From assembly GCF_030866765.1 (NCBI RefSeq), contig NZ_CP133017.1:97501-161500 (forward strand): a stretch of DNA of 64,000 nucleotides, given 5' to 3'. Origin of the DNA: Paenibacillus silvisoli (GTDB lineage: Bacteria; Bacillota; Bacilli; Paenibacillales; Paenibacillaceae). The notes below the pieces were generated by a model that had not been told where the DNA came from, did not search any database, and saw only the letters and a list, made by a program, of their open reading frames with translations. How positions within the stretch are numbered: position 1 is the first letter of the stretch; the number at the start of each line of letters is the position of its first letter. Position numbers and translations under genes: made by a program. This document shows positions 54,899 to 62,836 of this stretch, in pieces.

Positions 54899-55158
54899 AA
54901 AAGGGGTTAAAAGAAGAACCACCGGAACATTAGGCCCGGGGGCAAACGAAGGTTTAGGAGAGAATGTACGAGCAACCGTTTGCACTAGGTTGTACAACCG
55001 AATGTGCGTTTCTAGCTGGTAACAGCTCTCCTTGACGAAGGCATTGAATGTGGTAACCAACCCACGGATAGCAGCGTGCCGACCGTCGCTCGCTTATTTG
55101 CTCCCGCGCCTAGTGTTTTGGTGGTGCGAATACGGAAGGTTTGACAAAAACGTTCATA

Positions 55159-55443
55159 GCAACGGTTGCCACAGCGCTTATTTGTACAAAAACAGCTCTT
55201 TTTGACAGCTAACGGTTGCCACAGAGGCTATTAGGCCATAATCGGCACATTTCGCTGTCCAAATCGCCAAATAGCGTTCCTGACAACCGCTAGAAATTTA
55301 ATAAGGCTTTTTTAGGCACAATAGCGTGCGTGGCAACCGTTAGCGTGAAAACACAGAACGATCTCGTCGTGATTCCGGCCTCTGACGAGCAGCTTGCAGC
55401 GGCATGGCTGGATCGTGGCAGCATGAATGACTTTCTCGACAGC
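55159..55443 (+). repeat. Dispersed intergenic repeat, copy A
   Basis: The core (55159-55346) contains AACGGTTGCCACAG twice, TGTCCAAATCGCCAAATAGCG, TGACAACCGCTAG and GCGTGGCAACCGTTAGCG. The AACGGTTGCC and GGCAACCGTT parts are inverted, so the element can fold. A second copy in direct orientation is at 60545-60832 and matches over nearly its whole length, with a diverged right part still sharing TTTCTCGACAGC. It fills most of the 661-base gap between the IS110 remnant and the ABC exporter operon. No believable gene is inside. Confidence 0.85.
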
Positions 55444-55445
55444 TT

Positions 55446-55474
55446 AAAGGGCACCTTCACACAGGTGCCCTTTT
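55446..55474. terminator. Hairpin at the right edge of repeat copy A
   Basis: AAAGGGCACCT pairs with AGGTGCCCTTTT. It is closely similar to the hairpin at 53562-53590. Confidence 0.75.
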
Positions 55475-55482
55475 CTATTTCC

Positions 55483-55511
55483 TTGACACGCTGTATACAC
55501 TCGTATACATT
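55483..55511 (+). promoter_or_regulatory. Promoter of the His-rich protein/ABC exporter operon
   Basis: TTGACA (55483-55488) and TACATT (55506-55511) are spaced by 17 bases. The first palindromic operator overlaps the spacer and -10 box. Confidence 0.65.
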
Positions 55512-55543
55512 AACATTATCGATTGTGTATACAAATGAATACA
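55492..55543 (+). promoter_or_regulatory. Tandem palindromic operators TGTATAC-N4-GTATACA
   Basis: The first site, TGTATAC-ACTC-GTATACA, is at 55492-55509 and is perfect. The second, TGTATAC-AAAT-GAATACA, is at 55526-55543 with one mismatch. They overlap the promoter and the start region, so a repressor bound here would block the operon. The form suits a GntR/YtrA-like or MarR-like dimer. No regulator gene is next to them. Confidence 0.65.
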
Positions 55544-55559
55544 AAGGAGTCTGGAAACG

Positions 55560-55877
55560 GTGCAAGAGGAGCTCGAAGGACGAATGAAAGGCCATAAACA
55601 TCATGGAGGCCGCCATCATGGCGGCGGGAAGCATCATCATCACGGGGCGCAGACGTTCCGCAGAGGGCGGGCGTTGGAATTTTTAGAGCGTTTGAAGGTC
55701 AAGCGGGACACGTTAAAGCGTCAGCTGGAGGCTGCGGAGCTGCAGGAGATCAAGCCCATCGTCCAAGGTGAGCTGAAGGCGCTGGAGCTGGTCATTGAGG
55801 AGTATACCCGGCATTTCGAGATCCATGAATTTACGGAGCCATATCCGGAGCCGGAGCGAGAGGAGGAGCGTTCATAA
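55560..55877 (+). CDS. Small His/Gly-rich protein with a C-terminal coiled coil (105 aa)
   Basis: GTG 55560 follows AAAGGAG. Residues 10-30 are a histidine- and glycine-rich stretch (KGHKHHGGRHHGGGKHHHHG) that could bind metals. Residues 35-90 form a charged helix (ALEFLERLKVKRDTLKRQLEAAELQEIKPIVQGELKALELVIEEY), probably a coiled coil. The ABC exporter gene begins 2 bases after its stop, so it is the first gene of that operon. I recognise no family. It might sense metal or be a regulatory partner of the exporter. Confidence 0.72.
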   Translation: MQEELEGRMKGHKHHGGRHHGGGKHHHHGAQTFRRGRALEFLERLKVKRDTLKRQLEAAELQEIKPIVQGELKALELVIEEYTRHFEIHEFTEPYPEPEREEERS

Positions 55878-55879
55878 GC

Positions 55880-57637
55880 ATGTGGGAGCTGCGAGCGTAT
55901 GCGAAGCCCTATTGGAAGTTTCTTATTCTCGGGCCGCTGTTTATGATGCTAGAGGTGTTTTTCGATTTGATGCAGCCCCGGCTGGCGGCTCACATCGTGA
56001 ATTTCGGGGTCATGGTACGCGATTTCAAGGTCATCGAGCAAACGGGCGTGACGATGGCCGTTGTTGCGCTGCTTGGGTTAATCACGGGCGTAGGCTGCAA
56101 CCTGTTCGCCAGCCGGGCCTCGCAAAACTTCGGAGCTGACATTCGGGAAGCCATGTTCACGAAGGTACAGACCTTCTCGTTCGAGAACGTCGACTCGTTC
56201 AAGGCAGGATCGCTCATTACGCGGATGACGAACGATGTGGTGCAGGTACAGAACTTGATGCAAATTTTACTTCAGGGGCTGGTGCGTGCGCCGAGTCTGC
56301 TGATCGGCAGCGTCGTGATGGCTCTGCTCATCAATCTGAAGCTGGGGCTGATTCTGCTCGGTACGCTGATTGTGCTGATCGCGGCGCTCGTCGTGCTCAT
56401 TCGATTTTCCGGGCCGCTGTTCAGAGGCGTTCAAGATAAGCTGGATGCGGTAAACACGCGGATACAGGAGAGTTTGGCGGGCATTAGAGTGGTCAAAGCG
56501 TTCGTCCGCTCCGATTACGAAACGCGGCGGTTCAATGAGGTCAATCGGGATTACACCGAGATCTCCATTAAAGCGGCGCGGTTTCTCGCGCTCAATTCTC
56601 CGATCGTCAACCTCATCATGAACGCGTGTCTCGTGGCGATTTTGCTCTATGGCGGCAATTTGGTTTGGGCGGAATCGGTGCAGGTCGGCGACTTGGTCGC
56701 TTTCGTGAATTACGTGGTCCAAGTGTTGTCCTCCCTGCTTATGGTGAGCGGCCTCCTGATGACGATGTCGCAGGCGAATGTATCGGCCAAGCGCATTCAG
56801 GAAGTGCTAAACGCTCGCCCCAAAATCGGACATGTGCAGGCCAAGGCATCGGCGTCCATCCCGGCTCGGCATTTGAAGTTTGACCGGGTCGCGTTTTCCT
56901 ATTCGGGATCGGCCGATGCCAAGGAGCTTGTGCTTCGGGACATTGACCTCGAGGCGAGGCATGGCGAGACGGTCGCGATTATCGGGGCTACGGGCTCGGG
57001 CAAAACTTCGCTGGTTCAGCTTATCCCAAGGCTTTATGACGTGACGTCCGGGTCGGTTCAGCTGGACGGGAAAGATATTCGCGAACTTCCGCTTCATGAG
57101 CTGCGCCGCCGGATCGGCATGATTTTGCAGGACGCCTTCCTGTTCTCCGGTACCATTCGGGACAATATCGCATTCGGCAAATCCGATGCCACGCAGGAAG
57201 AAATCGAAGAGGCGGCGAAAATCGCGCAGGCGCATGATTTCATCTCGCGGATGCCTGACGGCTATGATACGCAGCTGGGACAGAAGGGCGTCAATCTCTC
57301 CGGCGGGCAGAAGCAGCGGCTCTCCATCGCCCGGGCGCTACTGATCCAGCCGCCGATTCTCATCATGGATGACAGCACGAGCGCGCTGGATCTCGGAACG
57401 GAGAAGCGGCTGCGGGAGGCGCTGCGCCATCTGATGAAGGACAGCATGACGTTCCTGATCGCGCAGCGAATTACGTCGGTCATGGGAGCCGAGAAAATCA
57501 TCGTGCTGGAAGACGGCGTCATTGTCGGAAAAGGCACGCACGGCGAGCTGATGAGAACCTGCGAGGTTTATCGGGATATCTGTCGTTCACAATTCGGGGA
57601 GCAGGAGGTGCGGGATGTCCAAGAGCAATCATCCTAA
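55880..57637 (+). CDS. ABC exporter half-transporter, subunit 1 of a heterodimer (degenerate catalytic site)
   Basis: The 585-residue protein has six predicted membrane helices then an ATPase domain with Walker A GATGSGKTS, signature LSGGQ and Walker B ILIMDDSTSALD. The catalytic Glu after Walker B is Asp here, as in the non-catalytic site of heterodimeric exporters such as BmrC. The final 23 bases overlap the start of the partner gene. It probably exports drugs or peptides together with that partner. Confidence 0.92.
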   Translation: MWELRAYAKPYWKFLILGPLFMMLEVFFDLMQPRLAAHIVNFGVMVRDFKVIEQTGVTMAVVALLGLITGVGCNLFASRASQNFGADIREAMFTKVQTFSFENVDSFKAGSLITRMTNDVVQVQNLMQILLQGLVRAPSLLIGSVVMALLINLKLGLILLGTLIVLIAALVVLIRFSGPLFRGVQDKLDAVNTRIQESLAGIRVVKAFVRSDYETRRFNEVNRDYTEISIKAARFLALNSPIVNLIMNACLVAILLYGGNLVWAESVQVGDLVAFVNYVVQVLSSLLMVSGLLMTMSQANVSAKRIQEVLNARPKIGHVQAKASASIPARHLKFDRVAFSYSGSADAKELVLRDIDLEARHGETVAIIGATGSGKTSLVQLIPRLYDVTSGSVQLDGKDIRELPLHELRRRIGMILQDAFLFSGTIRDNIAFGKSDATQEEIEEAAKIAQAHDFISRMPDGYDTQLGQKGVNLSGGQKQRLSIARALLIQPPILIMDDSTSALDLGTEKRLREALRHLMKDSMTFLIAQRITSVMGAEKIIVLEDGVIVGKGTHGELMRTCEVYRDICRSQFGEQEVRDVQEQSS

Positions 57638-59477
57638 TCAGGCGCAGGAGAAGAAGAACGAGGCGGATTTTGCCCAGATGGGCTTCCAGCATGGCCGCGG
57701 GCTTCGTCCGGGTGAAGTGCAGAGGATCCGATCCAAAGATGCCAAGGGGACGCTGCGCCGAATATGGGGCTACTTGAAGCTGCAGCGCAGGTCGCTGGCG
57801 ACCGTTATTGCTTGCACGGTGCTGACGTCTATTTTCGCGTTACTAGGGCCTTATTTGATCGGTAAAATCATCGATGATCATATCATTCCGCAACACTATG
57901 ACGGGTTAATTCGCATGGGCTTCATTCTGATGGGCGTGTATGTGCTGGGAGCGGCTTTTACGTGGATCCAGCAATATGTGGCCTCGAGCTTATCGCAATA
58001 CACGGTGCGTGACATGCGCGAGGACTTATTTAAGCAGTACCAGCGCTTGCCGGTCAGGTTTTTCGATCAACGGACGCATGGCGAGCTGATGAGCCGGGCG
58101 ACCAATGACATTACGAACGTCTCCAACACGTTAAACCAGACGGTCGTGCAGCTGATCTCCAGCGTCTTGATGCTGGTGGGCAGCGTCATCATGATGCTCA
58201 GCCTAAGCCTGTGGATGACGCTCGTCACGATGCTCACGGTTCCGCTGGTCGCCTATATTGCGAAGCGGGTCACGTCGTATACGAGGTCGTATTTTTCGGC
58301 GCAGCAAAAGCATCTCGGCGAAGTAAACGGGTACGTGCAGGAAAATATTTCGGGTCTGAAAGTAGTGAAGGCGTTCGGCAGGGAATCCCAATCCGTCGAA
58401 CAGTTCCGCGAAATGAATGAGCGGCTGCGGGCGGTCGGCGTGAAGGCGCAGAGCCTGTCCGGCTCGATGGGGCCGATCATGAACGCGATGCGCAATTTGG
58501 GCTTCGTCGTCATTGCGGTTTTCGGGGCGATCTTCGCTTACCACGATCTGATCACGATCGGCATTATCGCCAGCTTCTTGAACTATTCCAACCAGTTCAG
58601 CCAGCCCATCAACCAGTTGGCGAACCAATATAACCTGTTCCAGTCGGCCATCGCGGGGGCGGAGCGGGTATTCGAGGTCATGGATCAGGAGCCCGAGATG
58701 ACTGCTGATACCGAGTTCGCACCGGGACGGCCGATCCAAGGGGACGTCGTGTTCGACCGCGTTCAATTCGGGTATAAGCCGGATGTCCAGGTGCTGAAAA
58801 ATGTATCGCTGCACGCATCCGCAGGTCAAATGATCGCCTTGGTCGGGCCGACCGGTGCCGGCAAAACGACGATCATCAATCTGTTGACGCGATTTTACGA
58901 GATTCAGTCCGGGCGCATTCTGATTGACGGCAACGATATTCAGCAGATGGACAAACAAGAGCTGCGCCAGCAGATCGGTCTGGTGCTTCAGGACGCGTAT
59001 GTGTTCTCCGGGACGATCCGCGAAAATATTCGGTACGGCCGCTTGAATGCGACGGACGAGGAAGTGGAGCGGGCCGCATGGCTTGCCAATGCCGACTCGT
59101 TCATTCGCAAGCTGCCGGACGGGTACGACACATACCTAAGCGCGGAAGGCGGCAACCTGAGCCAAGGGCAGCGGCAGCTGCTGACCATCGCGCGGGCGGT
59201 GCTGGCAAAGCCGGCGATTCTTATTTTGGATGAGGCGACAAGCAGCGTGGATACGCGCACGGAACTGCATATCCAGGAGGCGATGAAGTCGCTGATGAAA
59301 GGCAGAACCAGCTTCGTCATCGCCCATCGGCTCAGCACGATTCGCGAGGCGGATACGATCTTGGTCATTAACAATGGCGAAATCCTTGAACAAGGATCGC
59401 ATGATGAGCTGTTGCGGCAAAAGGGCTTTTACGCGGACCTGTATTTGAATCAATTTGCGCAGGGGCAGGTTGGTTGA
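57615..59477 (+). CDS. ABC exporter half-transporter, subunit 2 of a heterodimer (catalytic)
   Basis: The 620-residue protein has an N-terminal extension of about 45 residues rich in Lys and Gln, then six membrane helices and an ATPase domain with Walker A GPTGAGKTT, Walker B ILILDEATSSVD with the catalytic Glu, and the altered signature LSQGQ. The asymmetry (Asp in subunit 1, altered signature in subunit 2) is typical of BmrCD-like heterodimers. ATG 57615 follows GGAGGTG. This is the last gene of the operon; the next gene is convergent. Confidence 0.93.
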   Translation: MSKSNHPNQAQEKKNEADFAQMGFQHGRGLRPGEVQRIRSKDAKGTLRRIWGYLKLQRRSLATVIACTVLTSIFALLGPYLIGKIIDDHIIPQHYDGLIRMGFILMGVYVLGAAFTWIQQYVASSLSQYTVRDMREDLFKQYQRLPVRFFDQRTHGELMSRATNDITNVSNTLNQTVVQLISSVLMLVGSVIMMLSLSLWMTLVTMLTVPLVAYIAKRVTSYTRSYFSAQQKHLGEVNGYVQENISGLKVVKAFGRESQSVEQFREMNERLRAVGVKAQSLSGSMGPIMNAMRNLGFVVIAVFGAIFAYHDLITIGIIASFLNYSNQFSQPINQLANQYNLFQSAIAGAERVFEVMDQEPEMTADTEFAPGRPIQGDVVFDRVQFGYKPDVQVLKNVSLHASAGQMIALVGPTGAGKTTIINLLTRFYEIQSGRILIDGNDIQQMDKQELRQQIGLVLQDAYVFSGTIRENIRYGRLNATDEEVERAAWLANADSFIRKLPDGYDTYLSAEGGNLSQGQRQLLTIARAVLAKPAILILDEATSSVDTRTELHIQEAMKSLMKGRTSFVIAHRLSTIREADTILVINNGEILEQGSHDELLRQKGFYADLYLNQFAQGQVG

Positions 59478-59488
59478 GAGCAGGCGGG

Positions 59489-60139
59489 TTAAAAATACAT
59501 GCGGCGGGACGGATTGCTCCGTTGACGCTCCAGCGAACGCATAAGGACGAATTTTTGCACGCCCCCTGCAGCTGCCAGAGCCAGCTGTCCGGCCTGATCC
59601 GCTTCTTCGGGCTTGCCTTGTTTAAAGGCAATCTCCGCGTCGATGACATGCTGGAGCGCTTTGCTGCGTATCCCTGCTTTGTATTCTTCGGCACGCTGGA
59701 AGTCGCCCTCCAGGATGGAGATTAGCGCTTTGTAATAATTGCGATTCGAAGCCGGTTGAACTTCATCGACGATCCGCTGCGCTTGCGCAAGCTCCTGCCG
59801 CTCAAGGTGCAAAGAGACAAGCGCCGAGGTGCGCGCCATTTTGTTGCAAATGCGAGGGATGGCACGCTCGACCGCATCAAAGTCTCCGTTCGCCGCATCG
59901 AGGACGAGGCCGTTTTGAGGGTGCCTCGCTCTTGTGCGGCGAAGATAGGCTTCGACCTTACCCGTATTTTGCGTCCGAAACACGGTGTGGAAAGCGGACA
60001 GGCCGAACAGGGCGAAAGCGAGAAGGAACACGCCAAGCAGCAGGATTCCCTTCTGGACGGAAAAGTCGTTTAAGCCAATATAGATGCCGGCGGCAAAGCC
60101 GAGCGGCAGAAGGATGGTCCATCTTAACCATGCAGGCAT
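59489..60139 (-). CDS. Membrane protein with a TPR-like helical domain (216 aa)
   Basis: Two membrane helices lie at about 7-25 and 32-52. A helical repeat region follows (KVEAYLRRTRARHP..., NGDFDAVERAIPRICNKMARTSALVSLHLERQELAQAQRIVDEV...) that resembles tetratricopeptide repeats. It may be a cytoplasmic scaffold attached to the membrane. AAGGAGAC precedes the ATG. It is convergent with the ABC exporter, with only 11 bases between them. Confidence 0.75.
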   Translation of the reverse strand: MPAWLRWTILLPLGFAAGIYIGLNDFSVQKGILLLGVFLLAFALFGLSAFHTVFRTQNTGKVEAYLRRTRARHPQNGLVLDAANGDFDAVERAIPRICNKMARTSALVSLHLERQELAQAQRIVDEVQPASNRNYYKALISILEGDFQRAEEYKAGIRSKALQHVIDAEIAFKQGKPEEADQAGQLALAAAGGVQKFVLMRSLERQRSNPSRRMYF

Positions 60140-60258
60140 ATGTGATTGTTGTCTCCTTAAACGTGATGAGGTTTTAGTAGTATAACCGATTTCACGCGGC
60201 GTTGAATGTTTGGGAGCGTTTGTTCCGTCATTAATATAGAGGAGGTGCCGCTTCTTTC

Positions 60259-60597
60259 GTGCTGTTGGTCAAGCAGCTGGAGGCGTCGGTTGCTTTCTAT
60301 GAAGGGATCGGGTTTGTTACCGAAAATATCGGCGGCCATATTCATGTCAGCCATGGCGGCGCAACGCTCATATTGCATCCGGCTAAGCGGGAGAGCGACG
60401 TTCGGCCGTATTCCGGCACGGTGGACGGCAATTATTTCGATGTATTTTGCTATACGGACCGGGAAGGGCTTCAGCAGCTGGTAGAGTTGTTCCAAACGAG
60501 CGGCATCGAGATCGTCAATGGCGGGATACAGCGTCTGAAACATGTAACGGTTGTACCTGCACTTATTTGCAAAAAAGCAGCCCTTTTTGATAGCTAA
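60259..60597 (+). pseudogene. VOC-domain protein, 3' end apparently replaced by the dispersed repeat
   Basis: GTG 60259 follows AGGAGGTG. The first 90 or so residues have VOC character (LEASVAFYEGIGFVTENIGGHIHVSHGGATLILHP... and YFDVFCYTDREGLQQLVELFQTSGI). The family normally continues with a segment holding the last metal ligand (a Glu near the end). Here the frame instead runs from about 60545 into repeat copy B and ends shortly after. The protein is therefore probably truncated and inactive, unless the fused tail folds. Confidence 0.65.
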
Positions 60598-60832
60598 CGG
60601 TTGCCACAGAGGTTATTTGGTCCCAATCTGCATCTTTCACTGTCCAAATCGCCAAATAGCGCTCCTGACAACCGTTAGAAATTCAATCAGGCCTTTTATG
60701 GCTAAATAGCGTGCGTGGCAACCGTTAGCGTACGAGCCTCGACAATCTCGTCACGATCCCGGCATCTGCCGTGCATCGTGCAACGGCATGACTGGATGGT
60801 GCCAATACCGCGGTATCATGTTTCTCGACAGC
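60545..60832 (+). repeat. Dispersed intergenic repeat, copy B
   Basis: The core (60545-60731) matches copy A: GTAACGGTTG..., GCTAACGGTTGCCACAGAGG, TGTCCAAATCGCCAAATAGCG, TGACAACCGTTAG, GCGTGGCAACCGTTAGCG. It continues with CAATCTCGTCACGATCCCGGC and ends with TTTCTCGACAGC. Direct orientation relative to copy A. The start overlaps the 3' end of the VOC gene. The short open frames inside are not conserved between copies, so it is non-coding. Confidence 0.85.
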
Positions 60833-60864
60833 AGAAGAGCCGTGCTAACGCACGGCTCTTCTTT
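60833..60864 (-). terminator. Terminator of the lysoplasmalogenase-like gene
   Basis: AGAAGAGCCGTG pairs with CACGGCTCTTCT, with a CTAACG-type loop. The stem overlaps the gene's stop codon and can serve both strands. Confidence 0.75.
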
Positions 60865-61483
60865 CGCGCAAGCTGCTGGCTATACAAAACTGCGCCGCAT
60901 AGTAGGTGGTCATAATCCATATGCCGGAATTGGCGATGTCCGACACGAACATATTCCAGGATAGGATGGAGTCGGAGGCCAGGAAGAGCAGCGATCCGAT
61001 AATCGCGTAGCGATTGCCCGTCAATATCGCCGTCCAAGCCATCAGCGAGATCACGGTAATATAGACGAGGACGGGCGCGATCAGCCCGCCATCCCCGCTG
61101 TCTTGGAGCGCATGCACGAGCCGCTGGCCCATATACCCGCCATAGATAGCGATCGGGAGAAGCGTTGCGGCACGCGGCCAAGAGAAACGGAGCTGCCTCG
61201 TGAAAGCCGCGATGTAGAACAGGTGCCCGACCAGAAACGCGGAGAGTCCGGCCACGAACCATGTCATGAGCCCGTCGCCGCACATGGAGAAGAACAGCCC
61301 GAGCAGGAGCAGCCAATGCATCGGCCGGCGGGAAGGCGGGCAAAGCAAGCTGGCATACGTCAAAATGAGCGCCATGGGGATGAGCTTGAAGACCAGCTTG
61401 ACGCCTTCCGGTTCGGCTGGGATGACGAAGACGTACAGGACACTCATAAGGGCGATGGCATACGGAAGTAGCTTACGGATCAA
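60845..61483 (-). CDS. YhhN/lysoplasmalogenase family membrane protein
   Basis: The 212-residue protein has seven or eight predicted membrane helices with the family motifs GLFFSMCGDGLM and GSLLFLASDSIL. TMEM86/YhhN proteins hydrolyse the vinyl-ether bond of lysoplasmalogens. Bacterial members are mostly uncharacterised. The start is TTG at 61483 on the minus strand, with AGGAGG 8 bases upstream. Confidence 0.87.
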   Translation of the reverse strand: MIRKLLPYAIALMSVLYVFVIPAEPEGVKLVFKLIPMALILTYASLLCPPSRRPMHWLLLLGLFFSMCGDGLMTWFVAGLSAFLVGHLFYIAAFTRQLRFSWPRAATLLPIAIYGGYMGQRLVHALQDSGDGGLIAPVLVYITVISLMAWTAILTGNRYAIIGSLLFLASDSILSWNMFVSDIANSGIWIMTTYYAAQFCIASSLRERRAVR

Positions 61484-61566
61484 GGGCTGCTCCTCCTAAA
61501 GGAAATGGTTTTAATTTACATCATTCGCTATCGTTCGCCCGGTTCCTGCCGATCGAATCGGCGCGG

Positions 61567-61595
61567 TTGACAATAGAAAGCGCAACGGCTACGAT
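61567..61595 (+). promoter_or_regulatory. Probable promoter of the Gfo/Idh/MocA gene
   Basis: TTGACA (61567-61572) and TACGAT (61590-61595) are spaced by 17 bases, 44 bases before the start codon. Confidence 0.5.
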
Positions 61596-61638
61596 CGGGC
61601 TATAAAATCAGTAGAATGGGACGAAGAGGAGCGGACGC

Positions 61639-62610
61639 ATGACGAAAATAAAAACAGCGGCAATCGGGCTAGGCGTGATGGGACAAGATATGATTCGACT
61701 GAATTTCTCCAAGTATCCGGACGACATGGAGCTGGTGGCCGTTTGCGAGTCGAACGAAAATACGCTTCGCGCATTTGCGGACGCCAATCCCAACGTGCGC
61801 ACGTACACCGACTATCGGCAGCTGCTGGAGGAAGAGAAGCTCGACCTCCTCTATGTAGCCGTGCCCCCTTCCAAGCATCACGAGGTCGTGCTTGCCGCGA
61901 TCGCCAAGAAGATTCACGTATTTTGCGAGAAGCCGCTGGCAAACAGCTTGGAGGAAGCGAAGAGCATGCTGGACGCGGCCGTTCAGGCTCAAGTGGTCCA
62001 CGCCGTGCACTTCTTGATGCCGCTGTTCGCGGGATCCGTCAAATTGCAAAGACTGCTGGCGGAGGGCGCAATCGGTCAGGTGACCTCGATCGATCTGATT
62101 CTGCAATTCCCGCAATGGCCGCGGGCTTGGCAGAAGAACCCGTGGATTGCGTCGCGCCACGAAGGCGGATTCCTGCTCGAGGTCGGCATCCATTGGATTC
62201 ATTTGATTCAAAGGCTATTCGGACCGATCGCGAATGTTCAAAGCAGCGTTAACTACCCTGCGGACGCGGCTGCTAGCGAAATTGACGCTCAAGCGACCTT
62301 AACGCTGCACAACAACGTGAACATCCAGCTAACGGGCACGACAAAAGCGGACAAAGAGCGCGTCTCCATGGTCATCCATGGCGATCAAGGCGTCATTGCG
62401 TTGGAGAATTGGAGCAGCTTGTTTATGGGCGAAACCGAAGCGTCGCTGCAGCCGGTTCCTGTTGACGACGCGGACAACCAGCTGCCCGTTATCGGTCAGA
62501 TCATCCGCAGGCTGAAAGGCCAGCAGGCTGCGATTTTCGATTTCAATGACGGCTATCAGGCACAGGCCGTGCTGGAAGCGCTGCGGAATCCGTCTCAAAG
62601 CCAGCTCTAA
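61639..62610 (+). CDS. Gfo/Idh/MocA family oxidoreductase
   Basis: The 323-residue protein has an N-terminal Rossmann fold (AAIGLGVMGQDMI), the catalytic-region EKPLA, and a C-terminal substrate domain with GGFLLEVGIHWIHLIQRLFG. Members oxidise or reduce sugars, inositols and related polyols with NAD(P). The substrate is not predictable here. It is monocistronic with its own terminator. Confidence 0.92.
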   Translation: MTKIKTAAIGLGVMGQDMIRLNFSKYPDDMELVAVCESNENTLRAFADANPNVRTYTDYRQLLEEEKLDLLYVAVPPSKHHEVVLAAIAKKIHVFCEKPLANSLEEAKSMLDAAVQAQVVHAVHFLMPLFAGSVKLQRLLAEGAIGQVTSIDLILQFPQWPRAWQKNPWIASRHEGGFLLEVGIHWIHLIQRLFGPIANVQSSVNYPADAAASEIDAQATLTLHNNVNIQLTGTTKADKERVSMVIHGDQGVIALENWSSLFMGETEASLQPVPVDDADNQLPVIGQIIRRLKGQQAAIFDFNDGYQAQAVLEALRNPSQSQL

Positions 62611-62614
62611 TGCG

Positions 62615-62655
62615 AGGGGCCAGCTATCCTCTAAGAAGGACGCTGGTCCTTTATA
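62615..62655 (+). terminator. Terminator after the Gfo/Idh/MocA gene
   Basis: AGGGGCCAGC pairs with GCTGGTCCTT, followed by a T-rich stretch. Confidence 0.75.
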
Positions 62656-62663
62656 TTTACCGA

Positions 62664-62692
62664 TTGAATTATCAGAACATTCAGGTTACAAT
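62664..62692 (+). promoter_or_regulatory. Probable promoter of the DJ-1/GNAT fusion gene
   Basis: TTGAAT (62664-62669) and TACAAT (62687-62692) are spaced by 17 bases. The leader is about 140 bases. Confidence 0.6.
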
Positions 62693-62836
62693 AGGGTGAA
62701 TTTCAAAGGTATGTGTGACTGGCGAAAACGTAGAGCACTACGGGGGAGCGCATATTTCATAGCAGCCGTTCGCCTGGGCAAAGTGTTTGATCATCCGGTC
62801 AAATGCTTTTTTTATGGGGAAAAGGAGCGGATGGCA

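Noticed and set aside
55330..55587. Short plus-strand frame across the right part of repeat copy A
   Set aside because: The corresponding region of copy B has a different, non-conserved frame, so it is not a coding repeat. It also overlaps the promoter and operators.
55159..60832. Composite transposon formed by the two repeats
   Set aside because: The repeats encode no transposase, and no target-site duplications were recognised; the block between them also looks like ordinary genes.
60715..60915. Short frame across the right part of repeat copy B
   Set aside because: Not conserved with copy A and overlaps the end of the lysoplasmalogenase gene.
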